Shown here piece by piece: positions 38,774 to 48,528 of a DNA stretch of 64,000 nucleotides (the first letter of the stretch is position 1; each line of letters opens with the position of its first letter). A program made the position numbers and the translations under genes. Under the pieces are notes generated by a model, which had not been told where the DNA came from, ran no database searches, and saw nothing but the letters and a program-made list of their open reading frames with translations. This DNA is from Candidatus Babelota bacterium (GTDB taxonomy: Bacteria > Babelota > Babeliae > Babelales > Vermiphilaceae), in contig RXKB01000016.1 of assembly GCA_003963225.1 (NCBI GenBank), forward strand, positions 1-64,000, written 5' to 3'.

Positions 38774-38917
38774 ATTTGTAAAAAAATATTTTTTTGCATT
38801 GTAAAATAGCTTTTAAAATGGAAATTTTTGCTTCATTATTCCTGTGCTTATATTATATAGATGGAAAAATAAGTATAATGAGTACATAAATTTTTATGTG
38901 TTTATTGTTGAGATTGT

Positions 38918-40465
38918 ATGAATAGTGTAAAAATATTTTTTTTATTAATAAATGGTTCGTTTTTTTCTTTCTTTTTTGCTATGGAACAGGATCTGCCTCT
39001 TGACGTAAGTTATACAAAGGTATCAAGTATATTAAATTATTCTATAATGCCTCCTTTTTCTAAAAAAGAAAAAAAAGGATTAATAGAAACTTTATCGTCT
39101 AACAATAAGGTGCTTGATAAAGGCATGTTTACATTTTATGCGGTGCAAGCTTGTCAAAAAGAGCAAGACAATCAGAAATATTATGATTATTTTTTATATA
39201 AAACCTATCGATACGGGCAAAACATACTAGGCTTGTTGGAAAACGTTTCAGAGGCACAAACTTGTTTGTATACAAAAAATAAAAAATTTATTACCGTTAA
39301 AGATATAACCATAACAGCTGCATGTACCCTTTGCAACAAATTACAAGCTTACCATTTATCTAAAGATACATATTTATTTACTTCCAAAGACATGTTTTAC
39401 TATTCTTTTTTATTTGCTTTTTTAAAAGATATTCGTTCTAATAATGTTTCTGCGTATTGTTTTTCATTATATTTTGAACTATATGATTTCTTATATAAAA
39501 TGTTTTATGAGAATAATGAATTATTAGTTGAGCAAATAGTACTAAAATTTTTTTCTTTATTAAAAGAAAGGGATAATCAGCCTTTAGATATTAACGATAT
39601 AAAAAGTTGGCATGGCCAAGATAGTAATTTTTGCATATTGCCTTTTATTACAAAAAATGGTGTTGTTGGAGTACATACATTAATGCTTGCTATGGCAAAT
39701 AGCTATTGTCCAGTAGGTTTTGGCTTAACGACTACTACTATTCATAATGGTGCATATAAAAATTCATTGATTTCTCTTACATTTCATGATTTTTTACATT
39801 ATTTTTTAATGATCAATGATTGTAAAGCTACTGAAAAGCCAATAATGCCTACTGAAAGGATAAAAACTTTTTATAAAAACGCAATTGATGCAATTAGTGG
39901 TTTTATAAACGAATACAAAGATGCGCAAAACCATATTGGCAAGCAGCAGAATACTTTAAAAAAGATTTTTGCTTTATTTGTATATATGCATGAAATGCCA
40001 GCAAGTTCCGATTTATTTGAAAAAACTTATTTTGCCAAGTTAGCCCGTATACCTATATTAGATGGAGTAAAAAAATTATTAGACTTTGAACTGTTATATG
40101 AAGAAGAAGATGATGATCAGCTTACGCCAAAACAACAGCAGGAAAACTTAGCAACAATATTATTTAATGCATTAGATATGATCAAATTATATACACACGC
40201 GTATCCTCAAATAAAAACATTTCTTATGGAAAACAGCCTAAAAATAGAAAATGGAGCTATTAAAAATAGCCAATTTCCTTCTGAGCCGGTAACATTACAA
40301 CAACTTACGCCAATAGTATATTATCTTGCGTGGTGTATGGTTGATGCTTGGCATTTATTAGTCGATGAACAACAAAATTATTTTGATGATACTTTAGTAT
40401 ATAAAAAACTGCCACTGTCCGTCCATGCCGACCTTATGGCATATGCAAGAAAAAATAAAAATTAA
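38918..40465 (+). CDS. Exported FHD-x-x-H family protein
   Basis: A 515-residue protein with a signal peptide (KIFFLLINGSFFSFFFA) and then MEQ. It carries CPVGFG, IHN, FHDFLHY and YMHEM in the same order as its neighbour at 37283-38773. An acidic run (EEEDDD) interrupts the C-terminal part. The neighbouring copy differs throughout, so the duplication is old. The stop overlaps the convergent stop of the gene at 40462 by four bases. Confidence 0.75.
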   Translation: MNSVKIFFLLINGSFFSFFFAMEQDLPLDVSYTKVSSILNYSIMPPFSKKEKKGLIETLSSNNKVLDKGMFTFYAVQACQKEQDNQKYYDYFLYKTYRYGQNILGLLENVSEAQTCLYTKNKKFITVKDITITAACTLCNKLQAYHLSKDTYLFTSKDMFYYSFLFAFLKDIRSNNVSAYCFSLYFELYDFLYKMFYENNELLVEQIVLKFFSLLKERDNQPLDINDIKSWHGQDSNFCILPFITKNGVVGVHTLMLAMANSYCPVGFGLTTTTIHNGAYKNSLISLTFHDFLHYFLMINDCKATEKPIMPTERIKTFYKNAIDAISGFINEYKDAQNHIGKQQNTLKKIFALFVYMHEMPASSDLFEKTYFAKLARIPILDGVKKLLDFELLYEEEDDDQLTPKQQQENLATILFNALDMIKLYTHAYPQIKTFLMENSLKIENGAIKNSQFPSEPVTLQQLTPIVYYLAWCMVDAWHLLVDEQQNYFDDTLVYKKLPLSVHADLMAYARKNKN

Positions 40466-42607
40466 ATAGTACAAAAAACATAGTAAGTGAATGTACTTGA
40501 CAAAACACTCAATAATAAAGTAGCAAATAAAGCTTTTTTATAGAAAGAAATACCATTTTGTAAAGATTCATTTTGGTTTTTTAAATCCGTATTGTTTTTT
40601 TCTAAATTCTCCACTTTTTGTGTTATAGCATCCAGTTTATCGATATTTTCTTGTAAGTTACTCTCTATTTTCGTAATTGTACCTGATAATGCTGCTACTT
40701 TATTTGTAATAATATCTTCCAATTGTTTATTTTGCTTTATGACGTTTTGTTTATTTTGCTCTATGGCGTTAGAAAATTCTTGTTTTATACTGTTCCATTC
40801 TGTTTGTATATCATTTTTAGTTTTTTCTAGATTAGTTAATTCTTGTGTGTAATTATTATTTGTTTTTGTCAATTCTTCTTTTATTGTTTTAAATTCTTCT
40901 TCTATTGTTTTAAATGTATTTATCTGTGTTGTAGTATCGGTTAGATATTTTTTTGTACAAGCTTGTATGGTAGTTTCAGATATCGCTACAAGTTTCTTTT
41001 CTGCCTCAGCTAATGCATTTTTCAACAAACTATCTGTAGCATTGTATTCTTCTTGTAATTTTTTTATGTCATTTTTGATGGTTTCAGTTCCATTTAAAAA
41101 ATCAGATAAAACTTTTTTAGAACTGCTTTCTAATATTTCTATCTCTTTTTCCACAATTTTAGAGCGCTGCTTTTCATCATATAGAAAATTATTTTGGATC
41201 ATGTCTAAACTATGTTTTTTTTGGTTTAGTTCTATTAGCAAATTCTTGGTTGTGTCAAGTATTGTTTTTAAATCTTGAGCCAAATTATTAATATTATCGT
41301 TTTTTTCGATGTAGTTCGTTATGTTAGTAAAAGAAGTTTGTAAGTTATTAGGTAACTTAGCTGGCATAGGATTAAGATTGCTATTGCCAAGGGTAAAATA
41401 AACTTGGTTGCTGTACCCCATAATTTTAGCATTTCTTGAGTTCTTTTTTTCATCCGATTGTTTAAAGTAATCGTTAATATTGTTAACTGTACTACAGTTA
41501 ACAATCAAAGGGCTTTTTGTCTCTGTTTCTTTTTGTTGAAATGCAAATGGCAATATTCTATTTTTTTCGCAAGTATTAAAATAAATAGGCTGGTCAAAAA
41601 AACCATTTTCTTTTTCCACTTGTATAAAACTAATATCTTTTGTAGCATTAGATGAATCAATACAATTATGTTTTATATATTGTTTATATAAACAATATAT
41701 ATTAAAAAAAATGTCTGATTTTTTTTTGTATTTTAATTGTAAACTTAATAAAAAACTAACATGCATGTGTGTGTCAGTAGGTTGCATATTAACATCATGG
41801 ATATCAATATCATATTCTATCTCATGACTAGATATTGTGGGTAAAGTAGCCCCCTGATTTGTTTGTTGATTGTTATACAATTGCTTAAATAACTCTTGTA
41901 TCTCAGGGTTTAGTAAATTGATTATGGTTGATGAATCTATAGTATACTCAACCTTAAAAGGAGAATCCAAAGAGTTTTTTTTTATAGCTATAATTGCATT
42001 ATTATACATCTTTTTGTCTTGATTTTTTTTAATAAGGCAGCTGTAAATGTAGGGATATGTTGAATCTGCAGTATTAACCACCTTCAAATACCCTTTTATT
42101 GAATTGAAATAATTGGCATCAGCTTTTTGATTTGTGACTAATTCTGTCCGCCATGAACACTCCTGTAATATTTGATAGTTGCACGGTTCTTGGGTGTTAA
42201 TTGGATGATTGGTAAAATAATTTATTGTTGTACCAGTATTGTCGATGTAAAGAATAAACACGATATATTCTTTTTTTTGTACAATAACTTTCGGAGTAAC
42301 AACACAAGCAAGTACGCTGGTATCTCTATGATACTTTTGTAAATATTTATCTATTGAAATAATAGTTTGTTCTGGTAGTGCACTTTGTAGTGTGGTTATA
42401 GTTGCTTTTCCTGTCTTTTGGTCAATGGGTATAACAGCAATACAATTGTCTTCTCCAAGCGTACCTTTAAACTTTGGCACTGCTTTGCACAATGCTTCAT
42501 TTGTTTTAATAGAGTGATAATCTTTTTTTGCTTAAAACGTACTCTATTTTATCTGATGTCATTGCGTATGTATTTGTAGCAATTAAAAAAAATAGTATTA
42601 AAAACAT
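40462..42607 (-). pseudogene. Exported coiled-coil protein gene with a frameshift near its start
   Basis: The main frame (about 676 codons from a TTG at 42492) lacks a signal peptide. Upstream, the ATG at 42607 opens a perfect one (MFLILFFLIATNTYAM) in another frame that ends after about 33 codons. The two frames join if the run of seven T at 42523-42529 (A7 on the coding strand) is read as six, giving 714 residues. The rebuilt protein has an extracytoplasmic domain, a long coiled coil and a C-terminal membrane segment (ALFATLLLSVLSSTFTYYVF). It resembles its neighbour at 42646-45195 in design. Slippage, phase variation, mutation and sequencing error all remain possible. Confidence 0.7.
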
Positions 42608-42645
42608 ATATAACTTTCCGTAGTTTTTCTTTTGTTATGCCAGTA

Positions 42646-45195
42646 TCATTTACATTTTACTTGCTGAGTGTAAAAATATTTTACCGTTTCCCAAACAAAT
42701 ATACTACTAAATACAGCAAGTACAGATAAAATTAGTTGTTGCTGTATTTTTTTTTTAAACTCATTTTCTAAAGTAGTGATTTTTTGATTATGTATATTTT
42801 TTATATTATTGACGGTTGTGTTGTAATTATTTGCTAATTGATTTGCTTGTGCAATTATAATAATTGCAAAAGTCTTAACCGCATGTTCATTTTGTTTTTT
42901 TAAATTAGCTGTTTGCTCTTCATAATATTTTGTTAAACTATTTTTTTGTTCTAAGGTGTTTTTATCGTTTAATGCATTTTGTTTTTGCCAGTATTGTTCT
43001 TCGGTTGCAGCCATTGTTTGTAATTTGTCTTGGTAATCTTTTTCTAATTTTTGTATTTGCTTTTGACCTTTAGTATTAAGAACAGCCAGATTTTCTATAT
43101 GTGTTTTCTGTACTTCTTTTTGATATTCATCTGCTTCCTTTTTTAGCTTGATGATTTCTTCCTGATGCGTTTTTTGTAAGTCAGCAATACTCTTTTTTGT
43201 TTTTTCTATTTCTTGATTGGCATCTTTTACTTCTTTAGTTAGCATTTCGATGTGCGCTTTAAACTGGTTTTTTATTTCAAGCAAATGACTTTTGTGTTCA
43301 ACGACAACTGTGTTATACTGTTTTTTATACGTATCTAGTAAGTTTTTTGCTTCATTGTTATATTGTTCACGCAATGGACTAAAAATTTCTTCTTCTATTT
43401 TTTTTTGAATAGTAGGTAAAGTCTGATTTGCTATGGTATAAATTTCATTTCTAAGATTTTCTATTTCAGTAATTAATTTTGTATGTTCATTTTCTATATT
43501 TTTTTTCTCTTGCTGTAAAATTTTAAGATCTTCTTGTGCTAATTTCCCAGCAACTATAATACTATTAATTGTATTATTTAAGTAATGTATATAAGTAGGC
43601 AGTTTGCTTATTAAATCTTGTGAATAATTCAAGCATGATTGATAAGCTTGTTGATAAGATTGAGCGCAGTAGGCAGATTCATTAATGAGATTTTGCATGT
43701 GTTGTGCTGTCTGTTGCCTAATAAATTCCAACTGTTGGGCATTGTTTTTAAGTTCGTTAGTGTATTGTTCTTTTAATTTATCAGCTAATTTTGTTAATTT
43801 TTCAAGTTTTTTCTGTGTTGTAGCCAGCGTATCTTTATCGGCCAACAATTTTTTATTTTGCTCTTGACGCAATTCATCAATTAATTGTTTTAATAGGTAC
43901 AATGAAATGGTTTCTGGATTTTTATTCATATTGCTTGGTAATGCATTTTTGAATATATTATAATATGGAATCACATCTTCAATAGTATCGATATCTAAAC
44001 TGCATTTGTTTTGATTTTCATTTAAAAAATAGTTTGCAAGAGTTATATTTTCAATAACACTATATTGCGCATCGTTGTACATTGGCCTTTTTGGTTGCTC
44101 AAAACAAATTGTTTTTGCCTTATTTAGTGGTACAACACTTGATTCTTTGCAATTTGTATCAGAAATGATGTAATTTTTTTTTAAAAAAAATTTTTTGTCA
44201 ACATGCTGATTATTATCTAATATAAGATTAATTTTGACATATTGTATATCCCAACTTGCTTGTTCGATAGACTTATCAATTGCTTGATCTTTACATGATA
44301 CAATAGCATAGATTGGTAGGCTGTTTTTTTCTAAATAAAAGCGTATTAAAAAACGTATAAAAATAGCACACACCTTGTCGTTTTTACGTTCTTCTTCAAT
44401 AAGCATATCATCAATCTTTAGTAGATGTTCTTTTTCTAAATCTTTTTTGTTCATCAGTGTTAAATAATTTTGAGTTATTGTTGGCATTTCTTTTGTAAAA
44501 AATGTATCAACAACGAATTTGTTATAAAATACAAATCTGCTACAAGATGATTTTTGATTTACTATTGTTTTGTACATTAAAACTTCATCTTTTTTTAATA
44601 TAAAATTGTATAAAATAAGATTAGTCATTCCATTAACAATATGGCAATTATAAGATGTGTCCATGTTGTTATCATTGCTATGCTCTAGCACAAAATGCTC
44701 AAATTGATCTTTATTTTGTTTAGTTAGACAATAAGTGGCAGCGTCGTTAGGAAATGTTAGTAACATAGCATAATAAGAATTCGTATTATTTTGATCCGTT
44801 ATGGTTTTGCTAGTAAATGCTAGAGGAGTGCTATTGGAAATACAGTATTCAAAATTATTAATTGTAAAAACATGTCGTTCAAAAACGTCTATTAAATTAA
44901 TGAATTTTAAACCGACATTTTGTTTATCAATATCAGAGCGTTTTTTTGTGAAATAATAAAAAGTATTATTTTCAGGATCCAAAAACATTTGGCAAGTGGA
45001 TAAAGTCTGTTGTGTTTTCTGATCAACCAAATCTGAATCAATATATAGGTGATCTTTATCTGGTGTTGAGTTTGTTATTTCCAGAATATGTTCTGATTGT
45101 TTGATAGCTTCCATGCATTTATTATTGTTATGCACAAAAATGAATAACAGCATCAGTTTTATTGTAAATTTGGCAACAAGAGGATTATATTGCAT
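42646..45195 (-). CDS. Exported coiled-coil protein with C-terminal anchor
   Basis: An 849-residue protein. A signal sequence (TIKLMLLFIFVHNNNKC) is followed by ME. A globular region of about 400 residues then leads into a very long coiled coil (about 430-800, rich in Lys, Glu and Gln) and a C-terminal hydrophobic segment (LILSVLAVFSSIFVWETV). This suggests a rod held in a membrane at its C-terminus, with the head outside the cytoplasm. It is likely a paralogue of the frameshifted gene downstream (40462-42607), 38 bases away on the same strand. Function unknown. Confidence 0.77.
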   Translation of the reverse strand: MQYNPLVAKFTIKLMLLFIFVHNNNKCMEAIKQSEHILEITNSTPDKDHLYIDSDLVDQKTQQTLSTCQMFLDPENNTFYYFTKKRSDIDKQNVGLKFINLIDVFERHVFTINNFEYCISNSTPLAFTSKTITDQNNTNSYYAMLLTFPNDAATYCLTKQNKDQFEHFVLEHSNDNNMDTSYNCHIVNGMTNLILYNFILKKDEVLMYKTIVNQKSSCSRFVFYNKFVVDTFFTKEMPTITQNYLTLMNKKDLEKEHLLKIDDMLIEEERKNDKVCAIFIRFLIRFYLEKNSLPIYAIVSCKDQAIDKSIEQASWDIQYVKINLILDNNQHVDKKFFLKKNYIISDTNCKESSVVPLNKAKTICFEQPKRPMYNDAQYSVIENITLANYFLNENQNKCSLDIDTIEDVIPYYNIFKNALPSNMNKNPETISLYLLKQLIDELRQEQNKKLLADKDTLATTQKKLEKLTKLADKLKEQYTNELKNNAQQLEFIRQQTAQHMQNLINESAYCAQSYQQAYQSCLNYSQDLISKLPTYIHYLNNTINSIIVAGKLAQEDLKILQQEKKNIENEHTKLITEIENLRNEIYTIANQTLPTIQKKIEEEIFSPLREQYNNEAKNLLDTYKKQYNTVVVEHKSHLLEIKNQFKAHIEMLTKEVKDANQEIEKTKKSIADLQKTHQEEIIKLKKEADEYQKEVQKTHIENLAVLNTKGQKQIQKLEKDYQDKLQTMAATEEQYWQKQNALNDKNTLEQKNSLTKYYEEQTANLKKQNEHAVKTFAIIIIAQANQLANNYNTTVNNIKNIHNQKITTLENEFKKKIQQQLILSVLAVFSSIFVWETVKYFYTQQVKCK

Positions 45196-45234
45196 AGGTA
45201 AAAAAATAGAAAAAATTTATTTATAAAAAGCTTT

Positions 45235-46257
45235 TCATACTGTATTATAAAAATTTATTGTAAAGCATTTGGTTGCATTGTCAATTTTTAATACGCATAT
45301 CGTTTTTATCACAACCGCATCTTTGTACCAACAAGCTTGTTTGGGATATATAATTACTTTATGATCACCTATAAATTGTGCTGCGCGTGAAAAGTTTGAG
45401 CTTGGGCGAATTAAGCAATCTGTTTGGGCCATGTTATAATAATCATCGATAAAACGCATGTATGCTTGTTGTTGTTTGGTGTGGCATTTTAGTATGATAT
45501 TTTTATTTTTTATATACGGTTTATATAATTCAACAAGCATTTCTGGGTCTTTATAATCGGTAAAAAGATATACATAAATAGCTTTGTCAGGAAAAAGATC
45601 CTCAAGCCTGTTGATTTGATCAATATAATACTGATCAGGCGGAAATTTATGGGGGTATCTTTTGTCAGATGGCATAGTTCTTATTTTTTCAATAAGCGTT
45701 GGTTCAATATTTTTATAATCATCAACGTTGTAAATCTGTTTTGAACTTAGCTTGGTGTCATGCCCACTTGGCTTACGCACATGTAATGCAACGGTAATAC
45801 AATCTTTTGGCCAAGAAATGGGGTGTATTTTAATGGCTGGTGTGAGCATCCGTTTAATACTGTTTTTAAACTGTTCGTTTTCCAGGCTGTATAAAAATAA
45901 AGAATCTAATGAAGTAATATCTTTGTGTTTGGTTGAAAGATTAACCGTGTACACAGTTTTACTGTTTAATGAATTAACTACTGTATTTTGATCTACCATA
46001 ACTTCTTGCAAGCTATGTTGGTAGTCGGTTGCATGCGGTAGCTGGGCGTAATGCAAGCCAATATAGAAAGAGTAATCAAATGGCGTATACAAAAGTTGTA
46101 AATCATACATATTGGCAACGTACTGTGCCTTGGCATATGCAAGTAGTTGGTCACCAAATCTGCCTTGGGACAAAATATACTGTACAAACGCGCCATCTAA
46201 ATATGCTGCGCAAAAACAAAAAATATATACATAAAAAAATATTTTTTGTGTCATCAT
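45235..46257 (-). CDS. Exported fucosyltransferase-like glycosyltransferase
   Basis: A 340-residue protein with an N-terminal export signal (KIFFYVYIFCFCAAYLDGA) directly before a sugar-transferase-like domain. SQGRFGDQLLAYAKAQYVA matches the first loop of GT11 and related fucosyltransferases. VALHVRKPSG matches the HxRxGD-type donor motif. FTDYKDPEML and RPSSNFSRAAQFIG match later motifs. The donor would be GDP-fucose or a similar nucleotide sugar. It is divergent from the epimerase gene by 73 bases, so the two units probably share a regulatory region. Family assignment is moderate and the export signal is clear. Confidence 0.75.
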   Translation of the reverse strand: MMTQKIFFYVYIFCFCAAYLDGAFVQYILSQGRFGDQLLAYAKAQYVANMYDLQLLYTPFDYSFYIGLHYAQLPHATDYQHSLQEVMVDQNTVVNSLNSKTVYTVNLSTKHKDITSLDSLFLYSLENEQFKNSIKRMLTPAIKIHPISWPKDCITVALHVRKPSGHDTKLSSKQIYNVDDYKNIEPTLIEKIRTMPSDKRYPHKFPPDQYYIDQINRLEDLFPDKAIYVYLFTDYKDPEMLVELYKPYIKNKNIILKCHTKQQQAYMRFIDDYYNMAQTDCLIRPSSNFSRAAQFIGDHKVIIYPKQACWYKDAVVIKTICVLKIDNATKCFTINFYNTV

Positions 46258-46330
46258 ACAAATTATTGCAATAAAACTATCTACAATGATATGTCTATAT
46301 CAGATCAATAACTATACGCAAAGGGTAGTA

Positions 46331-47395
46331 ATGGTGCTTGGTAAAAAAATGTTTTATAAAGCCTGCATAATACTCTGTCTTTTTATACAAAATAATGCTC
46401 TATGCAAAACTATTTTAGTCACCGGCGGCGCTGGGTTTATTGGTGGTTCAGTGACTGAAGCTTTATTAGAACGTGGTGACACAGTGATTGTGCTTGATTG
46501 TTTTGTTTCCTTAGGCCACAGCAGAGCTTTAGAATATAATCAATTAAAACGCGACAGGTTAGCAGTATTAAAAAATCAGTATCAAGAGAATCTATATATA
46601 TATGAATGCTCAATAGAAGATGTGCAAAGTTGTGATGAGGTATTTAAAACACATGCTATTGATGTAGTGTGCCATTTGGCTGCGCATGCTGGCGTACGTA
46701 ATGCAATGGAAAGCACCAAAGAATTTATACAAACTAATATTCAAGGTACGGTCAATATTCTTGATCTTGCAGTTAAATACGGTGTTTCTCATTGTGTGTT
46801 GGCTTCAAGCAGTTCGGTGTATGGAGACAGTGCCGATGTACCGTTTACAGAAACACAAAACACAGACTATCAATCAAGCTTATACGGAGCAACTAAAAAA
46901 AGCTTAGAACTTATTGCGCATGTGTATCACCATTTATACGGCGTTTCCACAACTTGTTTGCGTTTTTTTACGGTGTATGGACCGTATGGCAGGTTTGACA
47001 TGGCGCCGTTCATTTTTATGGATGCAATATATAATCAAAAAGCGTTAACGGTGTATGGTGACGGGACGGCTATACGTGATTTTACGTATATTGACGACAT
47101 TGTTGATGGCATTATTAAATCAATTGACAAGCCACTTGGCTATCAAGTTTTTAATCTGGGTTCAACGCATACTATAGTATTAAAAGATTTTATTAATGTA
47201 ATTGCCCAAACTGTTGGTAAGCAGTCAATAATAACATATAAAGATGGCATAAAAGCAGATGTGCGCCAAACGCATGCCTCTGTTGAAAAGGCATTATTAT
47301 TGTTGGGGTATGAACCAAAAGCGTTATTAAAAGATGGCCTTCAAAAAATGTTTGATTGGTATAGCAAAGTAATTACGAAAGAATGCAATGAGTAA
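46331..47395 (+). CDS. Exported UDP-glucuronate 4-epimerase-like protein
   Basis: Short-chain dehydrogenase fold that would interconvert UDP-GlcA and UDP-GalA or related sugars. The ATG at 46331 has AAAGGG five bases upstream; a start at 46286 adds only unlikely residues. The first 25 residues form a signal (KACIILCLFIQNNALC), and the Rossmann strand follows at once (KTILVTGGAGFIGG). The catalytic set is intact: HLAAHAGVRNAMES, SSSSVYGD, YGATKK (Tyr-x3-Lys), RFFTVYGPYGRFDMA and RDFTYIDDI. These motifs favour the GlcA 4-epimerase subgroup. Export of an NAD-dependent epimerase is very unusual. The next gene overlaps its end by eight bases. Confidence 0.9.
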   Translation: MVLGKKMFYKACIILCLFIQNNALCKTILVTGGAGFIGGSVTEALLERGDTVIVLDCFVSLGHSRALEYNQLKRDRLAVLKNQYQENLYIYECSIEDVQSCDEVFKTHAIDVVCHLAAHAGVRNAMESTKEFIQTNIQGTVNILDLAVKYGVSHCVLASSSSVYGDSADVPFTETQNTDYQSSLYGATKKSLELIAHVYHHLYGVSTTCLRFFTVYGPYGRFDMAPFIFMDAIYNQKALTVYGDGTAIRDFTYIDDIVDGIIKSIDKPLGYQVFNLGSTHTIVLKDFINVIAQTVGKQSIITYKDGIKADVRQTHASVEKALLLLGYEPKALLKDGLQKMFDWYSKVITKECNE

Positions 47396-48524
47396 AGAAA
47401 AGTATATATTTTTGTTTGCTTTTTATTTCTCTATTGTACTTTCTAAGCCATTAAGTGTTCTTTTTGTAACCAACAAATTTCCTTATGAACCAAGACAATA
47501 TATTGACAATCAGATTACTGGTTTTATTGATGCAGGCATAGATGTAACGATTTTGGCAGATCGAGAGTCTTTGTATACAAATTATCCTCTTGCGCAAAAG
47601 TATAAGTTTAAAGATATAACTTTTTATAAAGAATTGCCAAAAAATAAACGATCATTTGATATTATTTATTGTCAGTTTCCAGACATGGCAAAAAAAATGC
47701 TTATCAAAAGAAAAAATAAATTAATTTCTGGCGTTGTAGTTGGTTGTTTTAGGGCAGGTTGTGAATTTGATTTAATACAAAACAATATAGACGCTTATAA
47801 ACAGTTTTTTCAAGAGATTGATTTAATTTTGGTTGTTTGTAATGCATTTAAAAAGAGACTTATTGCATATGGGTGCCCAAAGGAAAAAATATTGGTACAT
47901 CATTCTGCAATTGATGTTGAGAGATTTGAGTTTCATGAAAGGAGACTTTTGCCAAGCGAGCCAATAAAAATAATAAGTATTGGTCGTTTACATCGAATGA
48001 AAGGCTATAATTTTACTATAGAAGCTATCAAAAAGGTAAAAGAACTATATCCAAATATCCAATATAATATTTATGGTATGGGAAGTGAATATGAATTGCT
48101 TAAAAATATGATAGAGCAGTATAATTTACAAGAAACTGTATTTTTAAAAGGATATTGCGAGCATGATCGCGTTCCTTCAGTATTATGTAATCATCATATC
48201 TTTATTTTGGGTTCATACACTACAGAAACTGGTTCTGGAGAGGGTATTCCAAATGCTTTCATGGAAGCAATGGCAACGGGAATGCCGGTAATTGGTACTA
48301 AGCATAGCGGTATTCCAGAATTACTGGAAAATGGTGTTACCGGATTTGTGGCACAAGAACAAGATGCTAATGATTTTTCTAAAAAGCTTGTAGCGTTAAT
48401 AGAGGCTCAAGAGCTATGGCCATTATTTGGTAAAAACGGAAGAGATAAAGTATTAAAAGAACATAACAAGCTAATACAAAATAAAAAATTAAAAAAATTA
48501 TTTGAAACTATAAAAAAGCAGTAG
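47388..48524 (+). CDS. Exported GT4-type glycosyltransferase
   Basis: A 378-residue protein beginning with an export signal (KYIFLFAFYFSIVLS) and then the GT-B first strand (PLSVLFVTNKFP). The C-terminal Rossmann half has IGRLHRMKG (about 198-206) and the GT4 donor motif EGIPNAFMEAMATGMPVIG (285-303) with both Glu. GT4 retaining transferases use UDP- or GDP-sugars. It resembles the protein at 50062-51231 along its length. The gene overlaps the epimerase gene by eight bases and is followed four bases later by the GT13-like gene. Confidence 0.9.
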   Translation: MSKEKYIFLFAFYFSIVLSKPLSVLFVTNKFPYEPRQYIDNQITGFIDAGIDVTILADRESLYTNYPLAQKYKFKDITFYKELPKNKRSFDIIYCQFPDMAKKMLIKRKNKLISGVVVGCFRAGCEFDLIQNNIDAYKQFFQEIDLILVVCNAFKKRLIAYGCPKEKILVHHSAIDVERFEFHERRLLPSEPIKIISIGRLHRMKGYNFTIEAIKKVKELYPNIQYNIYGMGSEYELLKNMIEQYNLQETVFLKGYCEHDRVPSVLCNHHIFILGSYTTETGSGEGIPNAFMEAMATGMPVIGTKHSGIPELLENGVTGFVAQEQDANDFSKKLVALIEAQELWPLFGKNGRDKVLKEHNKLIQNKKLKKLFETIKKQ

Positions 48525-48528
48525 AAGA

